A DNA stretch of 64,000 nucleotides from Neobacillus massiliamazoniensis (GCF_001048695.1 NZ_CVRB01000001.1:868001-932000); one strand, 5' to 3'. Positions 1-8,362 are shown, counted from the first letter of the stretch. Made by a program: numbers and translations. Notes: a model not told the origin generated them from the sequence alone.

Positions 1-756
1 CCCTCTCCTATTTGGATCATTAATCATCCCTCTTGAAGTTCCAGTGAAATCCTCTATATCCTTTAAGGCTTGATCAGAGATAAAAACACTATTATCCCTC
101 AGCCACTCCTTTGTCGGCTTTTTCGCAATCCCAACAACAGTAAAGGTGAACGGTTTTATGATTTCCTGCCCATCTTTAAACTGCCTTACTTCCAATTCTA
201 TTTTTTCACCAAGCAAATTTCCTTTATAACGATATTCTTCCTTTACTTGACCTTGTTTATCATAGATATCACTAGTGGCATCCTTAGGAGCGAGATTTAG
301 GGGAAAATCATAACCTACAACTATCTCATCCTTCTCTTTTGGAAGCCTCCCCTTTGACAATTCAAAGCCCGCCTTTACCTCTGAAGGCATATTTCCTACA
401 AAGCTTTCTGTTGATTCCTGATAATTCCCAATCGTATAGGTGCTTGGTTGTTGGAGCATTTTTCTTCTCGTAACGGCTTTAACATCCTGCATGTCTTCAA
501 AAATCTTAATATCCTGATCATTAATTGGCCGGAATCCATCTACTCCCTTCTCTTCTTTGCCATGGACATCAATTTGTGTTACGACTCTTTGTTCAGTTAT
601 TTTCTTTACTACCGATTTTTGCAAACCAAATGCAACAGACGCTAGTACAATCAGAAAAGCACATCCCATTGCTGTCGCAAGGAATGTCATAAAAACTCGT
701 GTTCTATTTTTCTTCATATTTTGCCGGACAAACCTAAATTGATCTTTCAGCTTCAT
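1..756 (-). CDS. MacB/FtsX-type ABC transporter permease (partial, N-terminal part)
   Basis: The gene runs off the left edge, so only about 252 N-terminal residues are visible. It starts with ATG at 756, overlapping the stop of the ATPase gene by four bases (ATGA), a sign of translational coupling. It begins MKLKDQFRFVRQNMKKNRTR, then has one hydrophobic segment (about residues 22-45) and a long extracytoplasmic region, the layout of MacB_PCD/FtsX permeases in which a large periplasmic-type domain follows TM1. With the ATPase it should form a MacB-like exporter or lipoprotein/peptide transporter; the substrate cannot be read from sequence. The C-terminal three membrane segments lie outside the window. 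Confidence 0.85.
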   Translation of the reverse strand, partial: MKLKDQFRFVRQNMKKNRTRVFMTFLATAMGCAFLIVLASVAFGLQKSVVKKITEQRVVTQIDVHGKEEKGVDGFRPINDQDIKIFEDMQDVKAVTRRKMLQQPSTYTIGNYQESTESFVGNMPSEVKAGFELSKGRLPKEKDEIVVGYDFPLNLAPKDATSDIYDKQGQVKEEYRYKGNLLGEKIELEVRQFKDGQEIIKPFTFTVVGIAKKPTKEWLRDNSVFISDQALKDIEDFTGTSRGMINDPNRRG

Positions 757-1445
757 ACTGCCGCCACCTTTCTGGCGATCTGTCCATCTTTTAATTCAAT
801 CGTGCGGTGGCCAATTTCTGCAACCTTATCATCATGGGTAATAATTAAAAAGGTGATGCCTAAATCTCGGTTTAATTCCACAATAAATTCAAGCAGATCT
901 CTTTCTGTTTCACTATCAAGACTTCCGGTAGGTTCATCGGCAAGAATGACCGGTGGGTTGACAATGAGAGCCCGGGCGATACTGACACGCTGCTGTTGGC
1001 CACCGGAGAGCTCGCCTGGATAATGGTCCTGATAATCTAATAATCCAACTTTTTTAAGCATGGCCTCTGTTTGCTTTTTTCTATCAATCTCGTTAACTCC
1101 TTTTAAGATCAATGGGAGCTCCACATTTTGAAAGGCCGTCATACTTGGAATGAGTTGAAAGCTTTGAAAAATAAAGCCAAGATTTTTGATACGAAAATCG
1201 GCAAATTTACTCTCATTTAAACCCGTGACCTTTTCCCCACTAATCCAAATTTCTCCTTCTTTAGGATGGATAAACCCGCTTACTAAATTAAGAAGCGTTG
1301 ATTTCCCTGACCCGCTTCTGCCGACAATGGTCACAATCTCCCCTTTTTCCACATGCATAGAGATGTTCCGAAGTACTGGAATCACGGTCTGTCTTCCTTT
1401 TTTCCCAACAACAAAATCATGGCTTACATTTTTAATCGTAATCAT
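753..1445 (-). CDS. ABC transporter ATP-binding protein, MacB/LolD type
   Basis: A 230-residue nucleotide-binding subunit. Walker A is GRSGSGKST (42-50), the signature LSGGQ is at 146-150, and Walker B VILADEP is at 166-172, followed by the GSLDSET stretch typical of the LolD/MacB/FtsE group. It starts with ATG at 1445 preceded by AGGAGG at good spacing. It is the first gene of a pair with the permease that follows on the same strand, so it energises that exporter. Such pairs often handle antimicrobial peptides or lipoproteins, but no two-component neighbour or substrate clue is visible here. Confidence 0.93.
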   Translation of the reverse strand: MITIKNVSHDFVVGKKGRQTVIPVLRNISMHVEKGEIVTIVGRSGSGKSTLLNLVSGFIHPKEGEIWISGEKVTGLNESKFADFRIKNLGFIFQSFQLIPSMTAFQNVELPLILKGVNEIDRKKQTEAMLKKVGLLDYQDHYPGELSGGQQQRVSIARALIVNPPVILADEPTGSLDSETERDLLEFIVELNRDLGITFLIITHDDKVAEIGHRTIELKDGQIARKVAAV

Positions 1446-1640
1446 CTTATCCTCCTGTTTTCTTTCTATACCTTAATAGACGATCGATTCCTGCAAAATC
1501 CCTTCACTATTTTTTAAAAAATTTCTATTAGATTCCAACTAAGGGTATTATTAGGATTGGTAAAGGTTTTTGATGGTTTTTTTCACGTAAAAAAACTATA
1601 ATAGTTGAAGCAAAAATCCTTTTGAGAGTTAGGAGATAAA

Positions 1641-3743
1641 ATGGATAAGCTTCATTTAATTTGGGAAATGTTCGTCCGTTTCTGGAAAAAGAAACACTTA
1701 ACACAAATCGTATTATTAGCTTTTCTTGTTTTTATATTGGTAACTATTGTTTATTTCGGCTGGCTAGCCTATAGTGCAAATGTTGAATCATTGCAGCAAG
1801 GTCTTAGTCAATCAACGGTTGTTTATGATAAAGACGGAAAGGTTGCCAGCAACATTTCCACGAATCGTACAAAAGGGGTTAAAATTGCGGAGCTTCCAAA
1901 ATATGTCCCAAATGCGGTTGTCGCGATCGAGGATGAGCGATTCTACTCCCACGGTGGCTTCGACATTAAAGGGATGACCAGGGCATTTTTCGGAAATTTA
2001 TTTGCCGGAAGGATTACTGGCGGAGGCAGTACGATTACACAACAGCTTGTAAAAAACGCGCTTCTTTCCCCTGAACAGACGATCAAAAGAAAAGCGGAAG
2101 AATTATTTTTATCGGTGAAAATTGATAAAGTTTATAGTAAAGATGAAATTCTGCAAATGTACTTGAATCAAGTATATTTTGGTAGCGGTGCCTGGGGGAT
2201 TGGCAATGCCTCGAAGAAATATTTTAATAAAGATATTAAAGATGTTTCCATTAGCGAGGCAGCAATGCTAGCTGGACTATTACATGCACCTAGCTCCCTA
2301 GATCCTTATAAACACTACGATGCAGCGATGCAACGGAGAGACGTGGTATTAGGAAAAATGAAAGATCAAGGGATGATTACATCTGCTGAATATAAACAAG
2401 CGAAAGCGGAAAAGATTGTCCTTCAAGATGGTGGCGGTAGCTATATTGAACGAAAACATCCATATTATGTGGATGCTGTATTAAATGAAGCGATTTCGCG
2501 ATATGGTTTAACACAGGAAGAAATTTTAACAAGGGGATACAAAATATATACGGAAATGGATCAAAACATGCAAACCGGGCTTGAAAATGTGTACAGCAAA
2601 AATTATCTTTTCCCTCGTGGAAAAGGAGATGTAATGGCCCAAAGCGGTGCTGTCTTGATGGATCCAGCTTCCGCTGGAGTACGAGCCCTTGTTGGGGGAC
2701 GTGGAGACTATTCCTTCCGTGGCTTTAATCGAGCTACACAGCTGCAAGCACAACCTGGATCGACCATGAAGCCGCTTGCCGTCTATACACCGGCTCTTGA
2801 ACAAGGCTATAATTATTCGTCCCAGCTTGAAGATAAGCCCAACATGTTTGGCGATTACAAGCCTGAAAATTTCTCAAGAACCTTCCAAGGCGAAGTTCCA
2901 ATGTATAAGGCTGTAGAAGACTCATTAAATGTTCCAGCTGTTTGGCTGCTAAACCAAATGGGTCTAAATAAAGGGATTGATTCTGTAAAACGATTTGGCA
3001 TACCTGTTACAAAGCAAGATCAAAACTTGGCCCTTGCTCTTGGCGGGATGAGTAAAGGTGTTTCGCCATTGCAAATGGCGGATGCTTATTCCACCTTTCC
3101 AAATGGCGGAAAACGAATGGATAGCCATCTGATCACGAAAATTGTCGGGCCGACAGGGAATATTATTGCCGAGCACAAGCCAAATTCAACAAAAGTAACA
3201 TCAAAATCAGTTACTGATCAAATGACTTCCATGCTCCTGAATGTTGTGGAATCAGGTACTGGGGCAAGGGCACAAATTCCAAATGTGCAAATTGCCGCCA
3301 AAACAGGATCGACGCAGCTTCCTTATAATGATATTAGTGGAACAAAGGATCAATGGATGGTTGGGTATACCCCGAATTTGGTTGGCTCTGTGTGGGTTGG
3401 CTATGACCAAACAGACAGAGAGCATTACTTGCCAGGAAGCAGTGAAACCGTTGCTGTTCCACTATTTAAGGAGATCATGTCGTCAGCGCTACCATATGTT
3501 CCACAGGAACAATTTAACGTCGTATCGATAAATGATCAGCTTGCAGGAAAAACGCGAACGAAAGAGGAAATTGCAAAGCAGGCACAGAAAATCAGCGAAG
3601 AACTGAATGCAAATGCCCAAAAACTTGGCCAAACCATAAAAGAACAAGCTCCTAATTGGAAAAAAGGTCTAGACCAAGCAATGCAAAATATCGGTAATGC
3701 GGTTAACTCCTTGGTCAACAAACTACAAAGTCTAAGACAATAG
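1641..3743 (+). CDS. pbpF: class A penicillin-binding protein (transglycosylase/transpeptidase), PbpF-like
   Basis: A 700-residue bifunctional peptidoglycan synthase. It has a short cytoplasmic N-terminus, one membrane anchor (about 22-45), a GT51 glycosyltransferase domain with catalytic E97 in EDERFYSHGG and the GGGSTITQQLVKN motif (about 127-139), and a transpeptidase domain with S374-TMK, S428-LN and K554-TGS. Length and architecture are close to Bacillus subtilis PbpF (PBP2c), a class A enzyme expressed around sporulation; PbpG-like is the alternative. The start ATG follows TTAGGAGATAAA. A strong terminator follows the stop directly, so it is probably monocistronic. I am sure of the family and less sure of the exact orthologue. 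Confidence 0.9.
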   Translation: MDKLHLIWEMFVRFWKKKHLTQIVLLAFLVFILVTIVYFGWLAYSANVESLQQGLSQSTVVYDKDGKVASNISTNRTKGVKIAELPKYVPNAVVAIEDERFYSHGGFDIKGMTRAFFGNLFAGRITGGGSTITQQLVKNALLSPEQTIKRKAEELFLSVKIDKVYSKDEILQMYLNQVYFGSGAWGIGNASKKYFNKDIKDVSISEAAMLAGLLHAPSSLDPYKHYDAAMQRRDVVLGKMKDQGMITSAEYKQAKAEKIVLQDGGGSYIERKHPYYVDAVLNEAISRYGLTQEEILTRGYKIYTEMDQNMQTGLENVYSKNYLFPRGKGDVMAQSGAVLMDPASAGVRALVGGRGDYSFRGFNRATQLQAQPGSTMKPLAVYTPALEQGYNYSSQLEDKPNMFGDYKPENFSRTFQGEVPMYKAVEDSLNVPAVWLLNQMGLNKGIDSVKRFGIPVTKQDQNLALALGGMSKGVSPLQMADAYSTFPNGGKRMDSHLITKIVGPTGNIIAEHKPNSTKVTSKSVTDQMTSMLLNVVESGTGARAQIPNVQIAAKTGSTQLPYNDISGTKDQWMVGYTPNLVGSVWVGYDQTDREHYLPGSSETVAVPLFKEIMSSALPYVPQEQFNVVSINDQLAGKTRTKEEIAKQAQKISEELNANAQKLGQTIKEQAPNWKKGLDQAMQNIGNAVNSLVNKLQSLRQ

Positions 3744-3771
3744 CACGCCTAAATTGGCGTGCTATTTTTTT
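3742..3771 (+). terminator. Rho-independent terminator of the class A PBP gene
   Basis: An 8-bp perfect stem AGCACGCC/GGCGTGCT with a 6-nt loop is followed by a run of seven T. It begins inside the stop codon of the PBP gene. Confidence 0.9.
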
Positions 3772-3783
3772 GGCTTTAGGATT

Positions 3784-4017
3784 GGCTGTGTTAAAGGTCA
3801 TTATTGATTTTTGAAACTATGTTGATTGGAGCGGAAGGCACTCGATCCTCGAAAATTCTATCGCATTTCCTTCGTGCGGTGTTGATTCAAAGATGATGAT
3901 GATTCAACGTCCTGCGGGAGTACGGGGCTGGGGAGACCCCGCAGGCGCGGGTAGCGCCGAGGAGGCTCCCCGTCCGCGGAGCCTGGAGCGGAAATTAACA
4001 GACAAGTTTAACCGACC
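3784..4017 (+). repeat. Family A dispersed repeat, copy 1 (long variant)
   Basis: A GC-rich intergenic element of about 230 bp. It begins GGCTGTGTTAAAGGTCATT and ends with a complementary AACAGACAAGTTTAACC. The interior holds the shared blocks GATTGGAGCGGAAGGC, CCTGCGGGAGTACGGGGC and GAGGAGGCTCCCC. It contains the extra block (GAAAATTCTATCGCATTTCC) that marks the long variant, also found in copies 3, 6 and 8. No protein is encoded; short ORFs over it are by-products of the palindromes. Confidence 0.85.
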
Positions 4018-4025
4018 ATTAATAA

Positions 4026-4078
4026 AAAGGGGGTCTCCCTAAAAGTTATACCTTTTGGGACACCCTCATTTTTTTTGC
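4026..4078. terminator. Bidirectional terminator-like hairpin at the end of the B12 operon
   Basis: GGGTCTCCCTAAAAG pairs imperfectly with CCTTTTGGGACACCC. There is a T-run on each side (CATTTTTTTT on plus, CCCTTTTTATT on minus). It lies between convergent transcription units (PBP on plus, cobalamin operon on minus) and abuts family A copy 1. Confidence 0.65.
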
Positions 4079-4085
4079 TTTAGGA

Positions 4086-4778
4086 TTAAGTGATGGATAT
4101 TAAATCTTTGTGATAATAACGGTCTTCATTTGTATATTTATCTTTTGTAACGGTGATTTCCGTAGACACTACAAAGTCAATTGGTTTTTTAAACAATGGT
4201 CCATCAAAAACAAATGTATGAAATTCACCGTATTCCCCACAAACGTCGACATTATTTGGTAGTTCGTTTAAGAAAGAGTCATCAATAACTCTACCAATAA
4301 AAGATGCATCCAATTTTGCACTGTCAATACAGGTGACAACTGTTTTAAAACCAGATTGCAGGAATTCATGAATTAAATCATTTGGATCTTCCCCCCAAAT
4401 GGGAAAGATAGCGTTTATCGGTGTATTTATTAGTATTTTCTCGCGATATTCCTTAACATCCTGTAAGTGAATATCTCCAAACATCATATAGTTAACACCA
4501 TCTTGCACTATTTTATCAATTGATTTTTTCATAATATTTTCGTAGACTTCATTTGAACATATGGCGGGAATATAAACTTTTCGTAAAGGAATTCCTAGTG
4601 ATAGAGCTTGTTCTTCTAATAAAGATTCTCTTACACCATGCGCGCTTGTTCTGCGTGAGTCTTCGATTATGGTAGTTAGTAAAGAATCAATTTCCCATTC
4701 ATTTGAACGGATTAACCGATTTAAAGCGAGTGTTGAATCTTTACCTCCGCTATAAGAAATGACAATTCTTTTTTTCAT
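4086..4778 (-). CDS. DUF71/COG2102 ATP-PPase, B12-salvage-associated subgroup
   Basis: A 230-residue N-type ATP pyrophosphatase. The PP-loop SYSGGKDST is at residues 8-16. The family also contains eukaryotic/archaeal Dph6 (diphthine-ammonia ligase), so automatic annotation would call it that. Bacteria lack diphthamide, and comparative genomics of DUF71 predicted a separate bacterial subgroup in B12 salvage. Its place as last gene of a complete corrinoid operon, directly after cblS, supports that role here. By analogy to Dph6 it may activate a carboxyl group for amidation, for example on a corrinoid side chain; this is inference. The start ATG at 4778 follows GAGGTGAAATA. Confidence 0.75.
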   Translation of the reverse strand: MKKRIVISYSGGKDSTLALNRLIRSNEWEIDSLLTTIIEDSRRTSAHGVRESLLEEQALSLGIPLRKVYIPAICSNEVYENIMKKSIDKIVQDGVNYMMFGDIHLQDVKEYREKILINTPINAIFPIWGEDPNDLIHEFLQSGFKTVVTCIDSAKLDASFIGRVIDDSFLNELPNNVDVCGEYGEFHTFVFDGPLFKKPIDFVVSTEITVTKDKYTNEDRYYHKDLISIT

Positions 4779-4813
4779 TATTTCACCTCAAAGATTTACT
4801 GACAGTTTTATGA

Positions 4814-5527
4814 CTAAACTACTCGCACCGAATGAAAATAGCTCCCAGCTATTTTCTTTAAAAGTTCTTCTTGACTGTGGTGATATACGGTAATAAAGCA
4901 TGTTGCCGGACCGGATGATTTTAAAATATCAAGGTCAGTGATGATGGTATCCTGTGAAAACTTCTTATTAGGAAATATCTGATTCATCTCATATAAAATC
5001 CCTTTCGAACCAACAGGCCAAATCAGCATCTCATTGAGCAGACTAACCTCTTTAAAAACAGACAAAGGAGCAACCCTATCCAATTGTTCAATCACTTCAT
5101 TTCCAACTAATGGAATGCCGATAACAGCATATTTTAATTGTTCATGGAACTCCAGCTCCGCTGTGATACCATTTGTTTTTTTCCCTAGAACCATTAAACC
5201 TAATGCAGATTGCAACAATGGAAAATTACTTTCCGTACTGCCTGTAATAGAAACATCTTTTAAACAAAGTTCTTCGATTCCTTTTTGTATTCCAAAAACA
5301 AGCTCATCCCATGGTTCATTCCCACAAAAGTTGTGGAGGACAACAGAAATAGGATCCCCGCCGGCAGCGATACATTCCATCGCTGCAACACGAAATGAAT
5401 AATAGGCAACCATTTCGTACGGTACATGAACAAAGTCATTCTCCTTCATCCCAATTGCGCCGCTATTATCACTTGCTATAATAAGTGAGTTCTCTCCATG
5501 AAAAGGAATCGTAATGGTATCCCTCAT
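4814..5527 (-). CDS. cblS: alpha-ribazole kinase CblS (PurM/AIR-synthase-like)
   Basis: A 237-residue protein with a PurM/ThiL-type N-terminal fold: the metal/ATP-binding stretch ASDNSGAIG (about 18-26) and a Gly-rich AAGGDP at about 55-60. In Listeria and Geobacillus, CblS phosphorylates alpha-ribazole to alpha-ribazole-phosphate, bypassing CobT. The gene overlaps the upstream cblT by four bases (ATGA), and the cblT-cblS pair is the diagnostic context. It provides the lower-ligand intermediate that CobS and the CobC-type phosphatase use. The function call rests on family resemblance plus gene order. Confidence 0.72.
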   Translation of the reverse strand: MRDTITIPFHGENSLIIASDNSGAIGMKENDFVHVPYEMVAYYSFRVAAMECIAAGGDPISVVLHNFCGNEPWDELVFGIQKGIEELCLKDVSITGSTESNFPLLQSALGLMVLGKKTNGITAELEFHEQLKYAVIGIPLVGNEVIEQLDRVAPLSVFKEVSLLNEMLIWPVGSKGILYEMNQIFPNKKFSQDTIITDLDILKSSGPATCFITVYHHSQEELLKKIAGSYFHSVRVV

Positions 5528-6069
5528 TGCTTTACCTCGGTATTCCCTACAATTTTACCAACGGCAGATAGACGAGGAATAACGATTAAAGCGATAACTG
5601 TGTTAAGGATAGAGCCAATAAACAGTGAAGGAACTATCGCCCAATAAAATCCTATATTCATTAAGAAAATAAATGGGAATGGGGCTACGAATGCATTCCC
5701 AAGGATAAACAACGTACTCGCTGCAACCTTTTTGTTGTTTTTATAAACTGCACCAAACATCAAGACAAGAACTGCCATTTCAGTTGCAATTAAAAAGTGC
5801 ATAGGTCCTAATGGAAATCCGGCCAACAATGCTGATATCAAGTGGCCTAATGCCCCGACTAACGCTCCTGCCCAACCCCGAAATAATGCAGCTGCGAGCA
5901 AAGCTGGGAATACATCCAATGCGACACTCCCAACAATAGCTGGTATTTTGATTGAAGCCCCAACAACCGACAATGCCGTTAACATGGCCAGCCAGCTTAA
6001 CATTTTTCCATCTATTCTACTTTTCTTCTTTTCTTTTTCCATCCCTAAAGACTTTCGCACTTCGAACAT
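5524..6069 (-). CDS. cblT: ECF-type S component CblT, predicted alpha-ribazole transporter
   Basis: A small, very hydrophobic protein with about five to six membrane segments and a Lys-rich cytoplasmic N-terminus. Its organisation is that of ECF transporter substrate-binding (S) components, which share a separately encoded energising module. CblT imports alpha-ribazole for CblS, its downstream neighbour. The reading frame stays open into the 3' end of cobO. I chose ATG 6069, preceded by AAAGGATG at 6-7 nt; ATG 6078 has the purines too close and ATG 6042 lacks spacing. The gene therefore overlaps cobO by about 53 bases. Confidence 0.75.
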   Translation of the reverse strand: MFEVRKSLGMEKEKKKSRIDGKMLSWLAMLTALSVVGASIKIPAIVGSVALDVFPALLAAALFRGWAGALVGALGHLISALLAGFPLGPMHFLIATEMAVLVLMFGAVYKNNKKVAASTLFILGNAFVAPFPFIFLMNIGFYWAIVPSLFIGSILNTVIALIVIPRLSAVGKIVGNTEVKQ

Positions 6070-6601
6070 ATTCAACATCCTTTACATTTAGTCTGTAATT
6101 AATCACTCTAGCTAACGCGAAAAAATAGTCTGAAAGACGATTTATATATTGGAGTGCAACCTCAGGAGTTTTTGGATCAGCTTTTAATAACTTCACAACT
6201 AATCTTTCTGCTCTTCTCGTTACCGTTCTTGCTAAATGAATTGATGCTGAAGGCTTAGTTCCCCCTGGTAAAATAAATCGTTCTAATTCGGGTGCCTCTT
6301 TAACAAATTCATCAATCCTTTTTTCTAAATAATCAATTGAATCCTTTTGAAGCTTTGATTCCCACTTTTCAGATATATTTGCAAGATCGCCACCACAATC
6401 GAATAATTCATGTTGGATTCTTTCAAGATCTGTTAATACATCGCTGAAAATTTCCGAATCAAGCTCTTGCATTGCCTGACCAACAAAACAATTCACTTCA
6501 TCTACTGTTCCATATGCTTCTACCCTAGTATCATCCTTGTCCACTCTGCCGCCAATAATGCTTGTTTTTCCTTTGTCACCTGTTCTCGTATAGAGTCTCA
6601 T
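6017..6601 (-). CDS. cobO: PduO-type ATP:cob(I)alamin adenosyltransferase
   Basis: A 194-residue protein that adds the 5'-deoxyadenosyl group from ATP to cob(I)alamin or cobinamide. The family ATP-binding motif TRTGDKGKTS is at residues 5-14, and the helical-bundle motif RTVTRRAERLVV lies in the C-terminal half. It is of the PduO/YvqK (trimeric helical bundle) type and not of the CobA/BtuR P-loop type, so the symbol cobO is functional only. AAGGGGGAA lies 7 nt before the ATG. It follows the short cobU-like gene and overlaps cblT. Confidence 0.92.
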   Translation of the reverse strand: MRLYTRTGDKGKTSIIGGRVDKDDTRVEAYGTVDEVNCFVGQAMQELDSEIFSDVLTDLERIQHELFDCGGDLANISEKWESKLQKDSIDYLEKRIDEFVKEAPELERFILPGGTKPSASIHLARTVTRRAERLVVKLLKADPKTPEVALQYINRLSDYFFALARVINYRLNVKDVEYVRSAKVFRDGKRKEEK

Positions 6602-6615
6602 TTAATAATTCCCCC

Positions 6616-7050
6616 TTATTTAATGGTTTGATTTATTCCGTACCAAATAACATCTACCTTTTCAGACCTTTTTGCTAAGTCCTGATAAGCCCAGCCAGTA
6701 ATATCGCGCCAAAATCTATTTTCCTTTTCAACTGGTACGATGCCTTTCGTAATGTCTGTTCCGATCACCACAACACATCCATTGAACTGCTCCGTTTCCC
6801 ATTTAAGCCAATGGCCTACGCATTCATTCCAGATTTGAAGGCATTTATTTGAATCATATTTTTCAGTTAATTCTTTAATCCAAATTTCAATTCCCTCTAG
6901 AATAAGTATATTTTGGTTTATATCTTTTATTTCAGTTGGCAAGGAGCAGTTTTCGTAAGCTGATAGCCAGCAGTCGTCCTCTGTTACCTTATATTTATTC
7001 TTCACCCAAGCCCGCTTGCCGTTAAAGGCACCTCCTGTAATAAAGTGCAA
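6616..7050 (-). CDS. short CobU-like protein with a degenerate P-loop
   Basis: A 144-residue relative of the adenosylcobinamide kinase/guanylyltransferase CobU. The C-terminal half keeps the family pattern (GTDITKGIVP..., RFWRDITGW, DVIWYGI). The N-terminal P-loop is GGAFNGKR (6-13) where CobU has GGxRSGK(S/T): the Arg, Ser and the final hydroxyl residue are replaced. The HxxxR guanylylation region seen in the full-length paralogue (9861-10436) is missing. The start is TTG 7050 with AAGGGGGG 6-7 nt upstream, overlapping the phosphatase gene by 49 bases. It could be a regulatory or scaffold subunit, a single-activity enzyme, or a decaying duplicate. Confidence 0.7.
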   Translation of the reverse strand: MHFITGGAFNGKRAWVKNKYKVTEDDCWLSAYENCSLPTEIKDINQNILILEGIEIWIKELTEKYDSNKCLQIWNECVGHWLKWETEQFNGCVVVIGTDITKGIVPVEKENRFWRDITGWAYQDLAKRSEKVDVIWYGINQTIK

Positions 7051-7613
7051 CGTTTTCCCCCCCTTAACGATTCTCTGGTAAAAATAAGTTCGAAACCTAT
7101 ATCATGCTTTATTTGCCAAAACCAAAACGGTTTCTGTTCTGGAGCAAACTCAGATAGAAGAAATCTTATGATGCCGCCATGGGTGACAATTGCACAGCGT
7201 TGAATGTTCTGACTTAAAATTTCACTTGTAATCTTTCGCCAACCATTCTTAGCTCTTTTTGTGAATTGTTGAAAGGATTCCCCTTCAGGAGGGCTATATT
7301 TTTCGGGATCTGACAACCATTGTTGATAAAGCTGCTCTCCCTTTAAGTCCTCGTAAGTCTTTCCTTCCCATTTGCCGAAATTCATTTCTCTTAATTCTTT
7401 TAAGGGAAAAGGACTAAAGTCAGGAAATAAAATTTTTGCAGTAGATATACATCTTTGTAAATCACTTGAAAATAGTTGATCATATCCTCCAACTGGTGAT
7501 AGTTCAAAACTTTCAGGACATAAGGGAGAATCATTCCATCCTAAATATGCCTTTCGTTTATTCTCCATTGTTAGACAATGACGAAATAATGCAATAACCA
7601 CACCGTCATCCAT
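7002..7613 (-). CDS. cobC: histidine phosphatase, probable alpha-ribazole(-5'-phosphate) phosphatase (CobC-like)
   Basis: A 203-residue phosphoglycerate-mutase-like phosphatase. The phosphohistidine motif reads R11-H12-C13, where the family almost always has RHG. The second catalytic His is H145 in VTHGG, and the proton-donor acid is E76 in REMNFGKWEG. In the nucleotide-loop pathway CobC removes the phosphate from alpha-ribazole-phosphate or adenosylcobalamin-phosphate, and its position directly after cobS fits. The Gly-to-Cys change after the catalytic His is unusual and may affect activity. It overlaps cobS by 43 and the short cobU-like gene by 49 bases. Confidence 0.8.
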   Translation of the reverse strand: MDDGVVIALFRHCLTMENKRKAYLGWNDSPLCPESFELSPVGGYDQLFSSDLQRCISTAKILFPDFSPFPLKELREMNFGKWEGKTYEDLKGEQLYQQWLSDPEKYSPPEGESFQQFTKRAKNGWRKITSEILSQNIQRCAIVTHGGIIRFLLSEFAPEQKPFWFWQIKHDIGFELIFTRESLRGGKRCTLLQEVPLTASGLG

Positions 7614-8362
7614 AGGATTAACTCAGTCCCTTCTACTGCGGCTCCTAGAACATCCCCGGTAATTCCGCCAAACCATTTTACAGCTTTTCTTTGGCAAAAT
7701 AAGAGACATGCGGCAGCAGCCAATATTAATATTCCAACAAGTATGATTTTTTGATGGAATAACGATAGGATGAAAAGTGAACCTATTATATATATTGGAT
7801 AGATCCATAAGGTTCTTAATGCAGCCGCGTTTTGAAACAAATACCCTAAGCCACTCTTTTTAGCTGACTTTACTGACAACAATAGAACACCCATGACACT
7901 TTTACTAAAAAAAGGAATCAGCAATATCAAAATATAAAACATGAATTCAATGTTGCTCGTTATCTCATAGATAAATAGAAACCTGCTGCTAAGTAAAATA
8001 ATGATTGAGATTACACCAAATGCACCAGTTCTAGGGTCCTTCATAATTTCGAGTCTTTTTTCTTGATCGCGAAAAGAAAAATACGCATCACTCGCATCGA
8101 TCCAGCCATCCAGATGGAGTCCACCTGTCAGAAAAATCGTTGTCAGCCATAGCATAAAAGCAACAGCTAGGTGAGAAAATGGAGTAAATTCATGAAGGAT
8201 GTATAAAACGAATGAATAAATAATCCCTTGGAATAATCCTAATAAAGGAAAGGTTTGAACAGATTTTTTTAGATATTCCTTCTCCATTGGTAATTCAAAT
8301 GTAATAGGAATGGCCGTAAAAAATTGCAGGTTTATTAAAAAACCTTTTATATACTTCATCAT
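7571..8362 (-). CDS. cobS: adenosylcobinamide-GDP ribazoletransferase (cobalamin synthase) CobS
   Basis: An integral membrane enzyme that joins AdoCbi-GDP to alpha-ribazole or its phosphate, the last assembly step of cobalamin. The family signature GGLHLDGWIDASDA lies about one third in, followed by MKDPRTGAFG; these acidic motifs coordinate the metal. About six membrane segments follow from the hydropathy. The frame opens at ATG 8374, inside the end of cobQ. I prefer ATG 8362, which has GGTG upstream; the 8374 start has no visible ribosome site. Translational coupling to cobQ is likely either way. Confidence 0.92.
   Translation of the reverse strand: MMKYIKGFLINLQFFTAIPITFELPMEKEYLKKSVQTFPLLGLFQGIIYSFVLYILHEFTPFSHLAVAFMLWLTTIFLTGGLHLDGWIDASDAYFSFRDQEKRLEIMKDPRTGAFGVISIIILLSSRFLFIYEITSNIEFMFYILILLIPFFSKSVMGVLLLSVKSAKKSGLGYLFQNAAALRTLWIYPIYIIGSLFILSLFHQKIILVGILILAAAACLLFCQRKAVKWFGGITGDVLGAAVEGTELILWMTVWLLHYFVIV

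Noticed and set aside
70-742. Several plus-strand open frames at the left end
   Set aside because: They lie opposite the continuous minus-strand permease frame, which has family features and a coupled start.
4086-4778. Annotation as diphthine-ammonia ligase
   Set aside because: Bacteria lack diphthamide; the B12 operon context fits the bacterial DUF71 salvage subgroup better.
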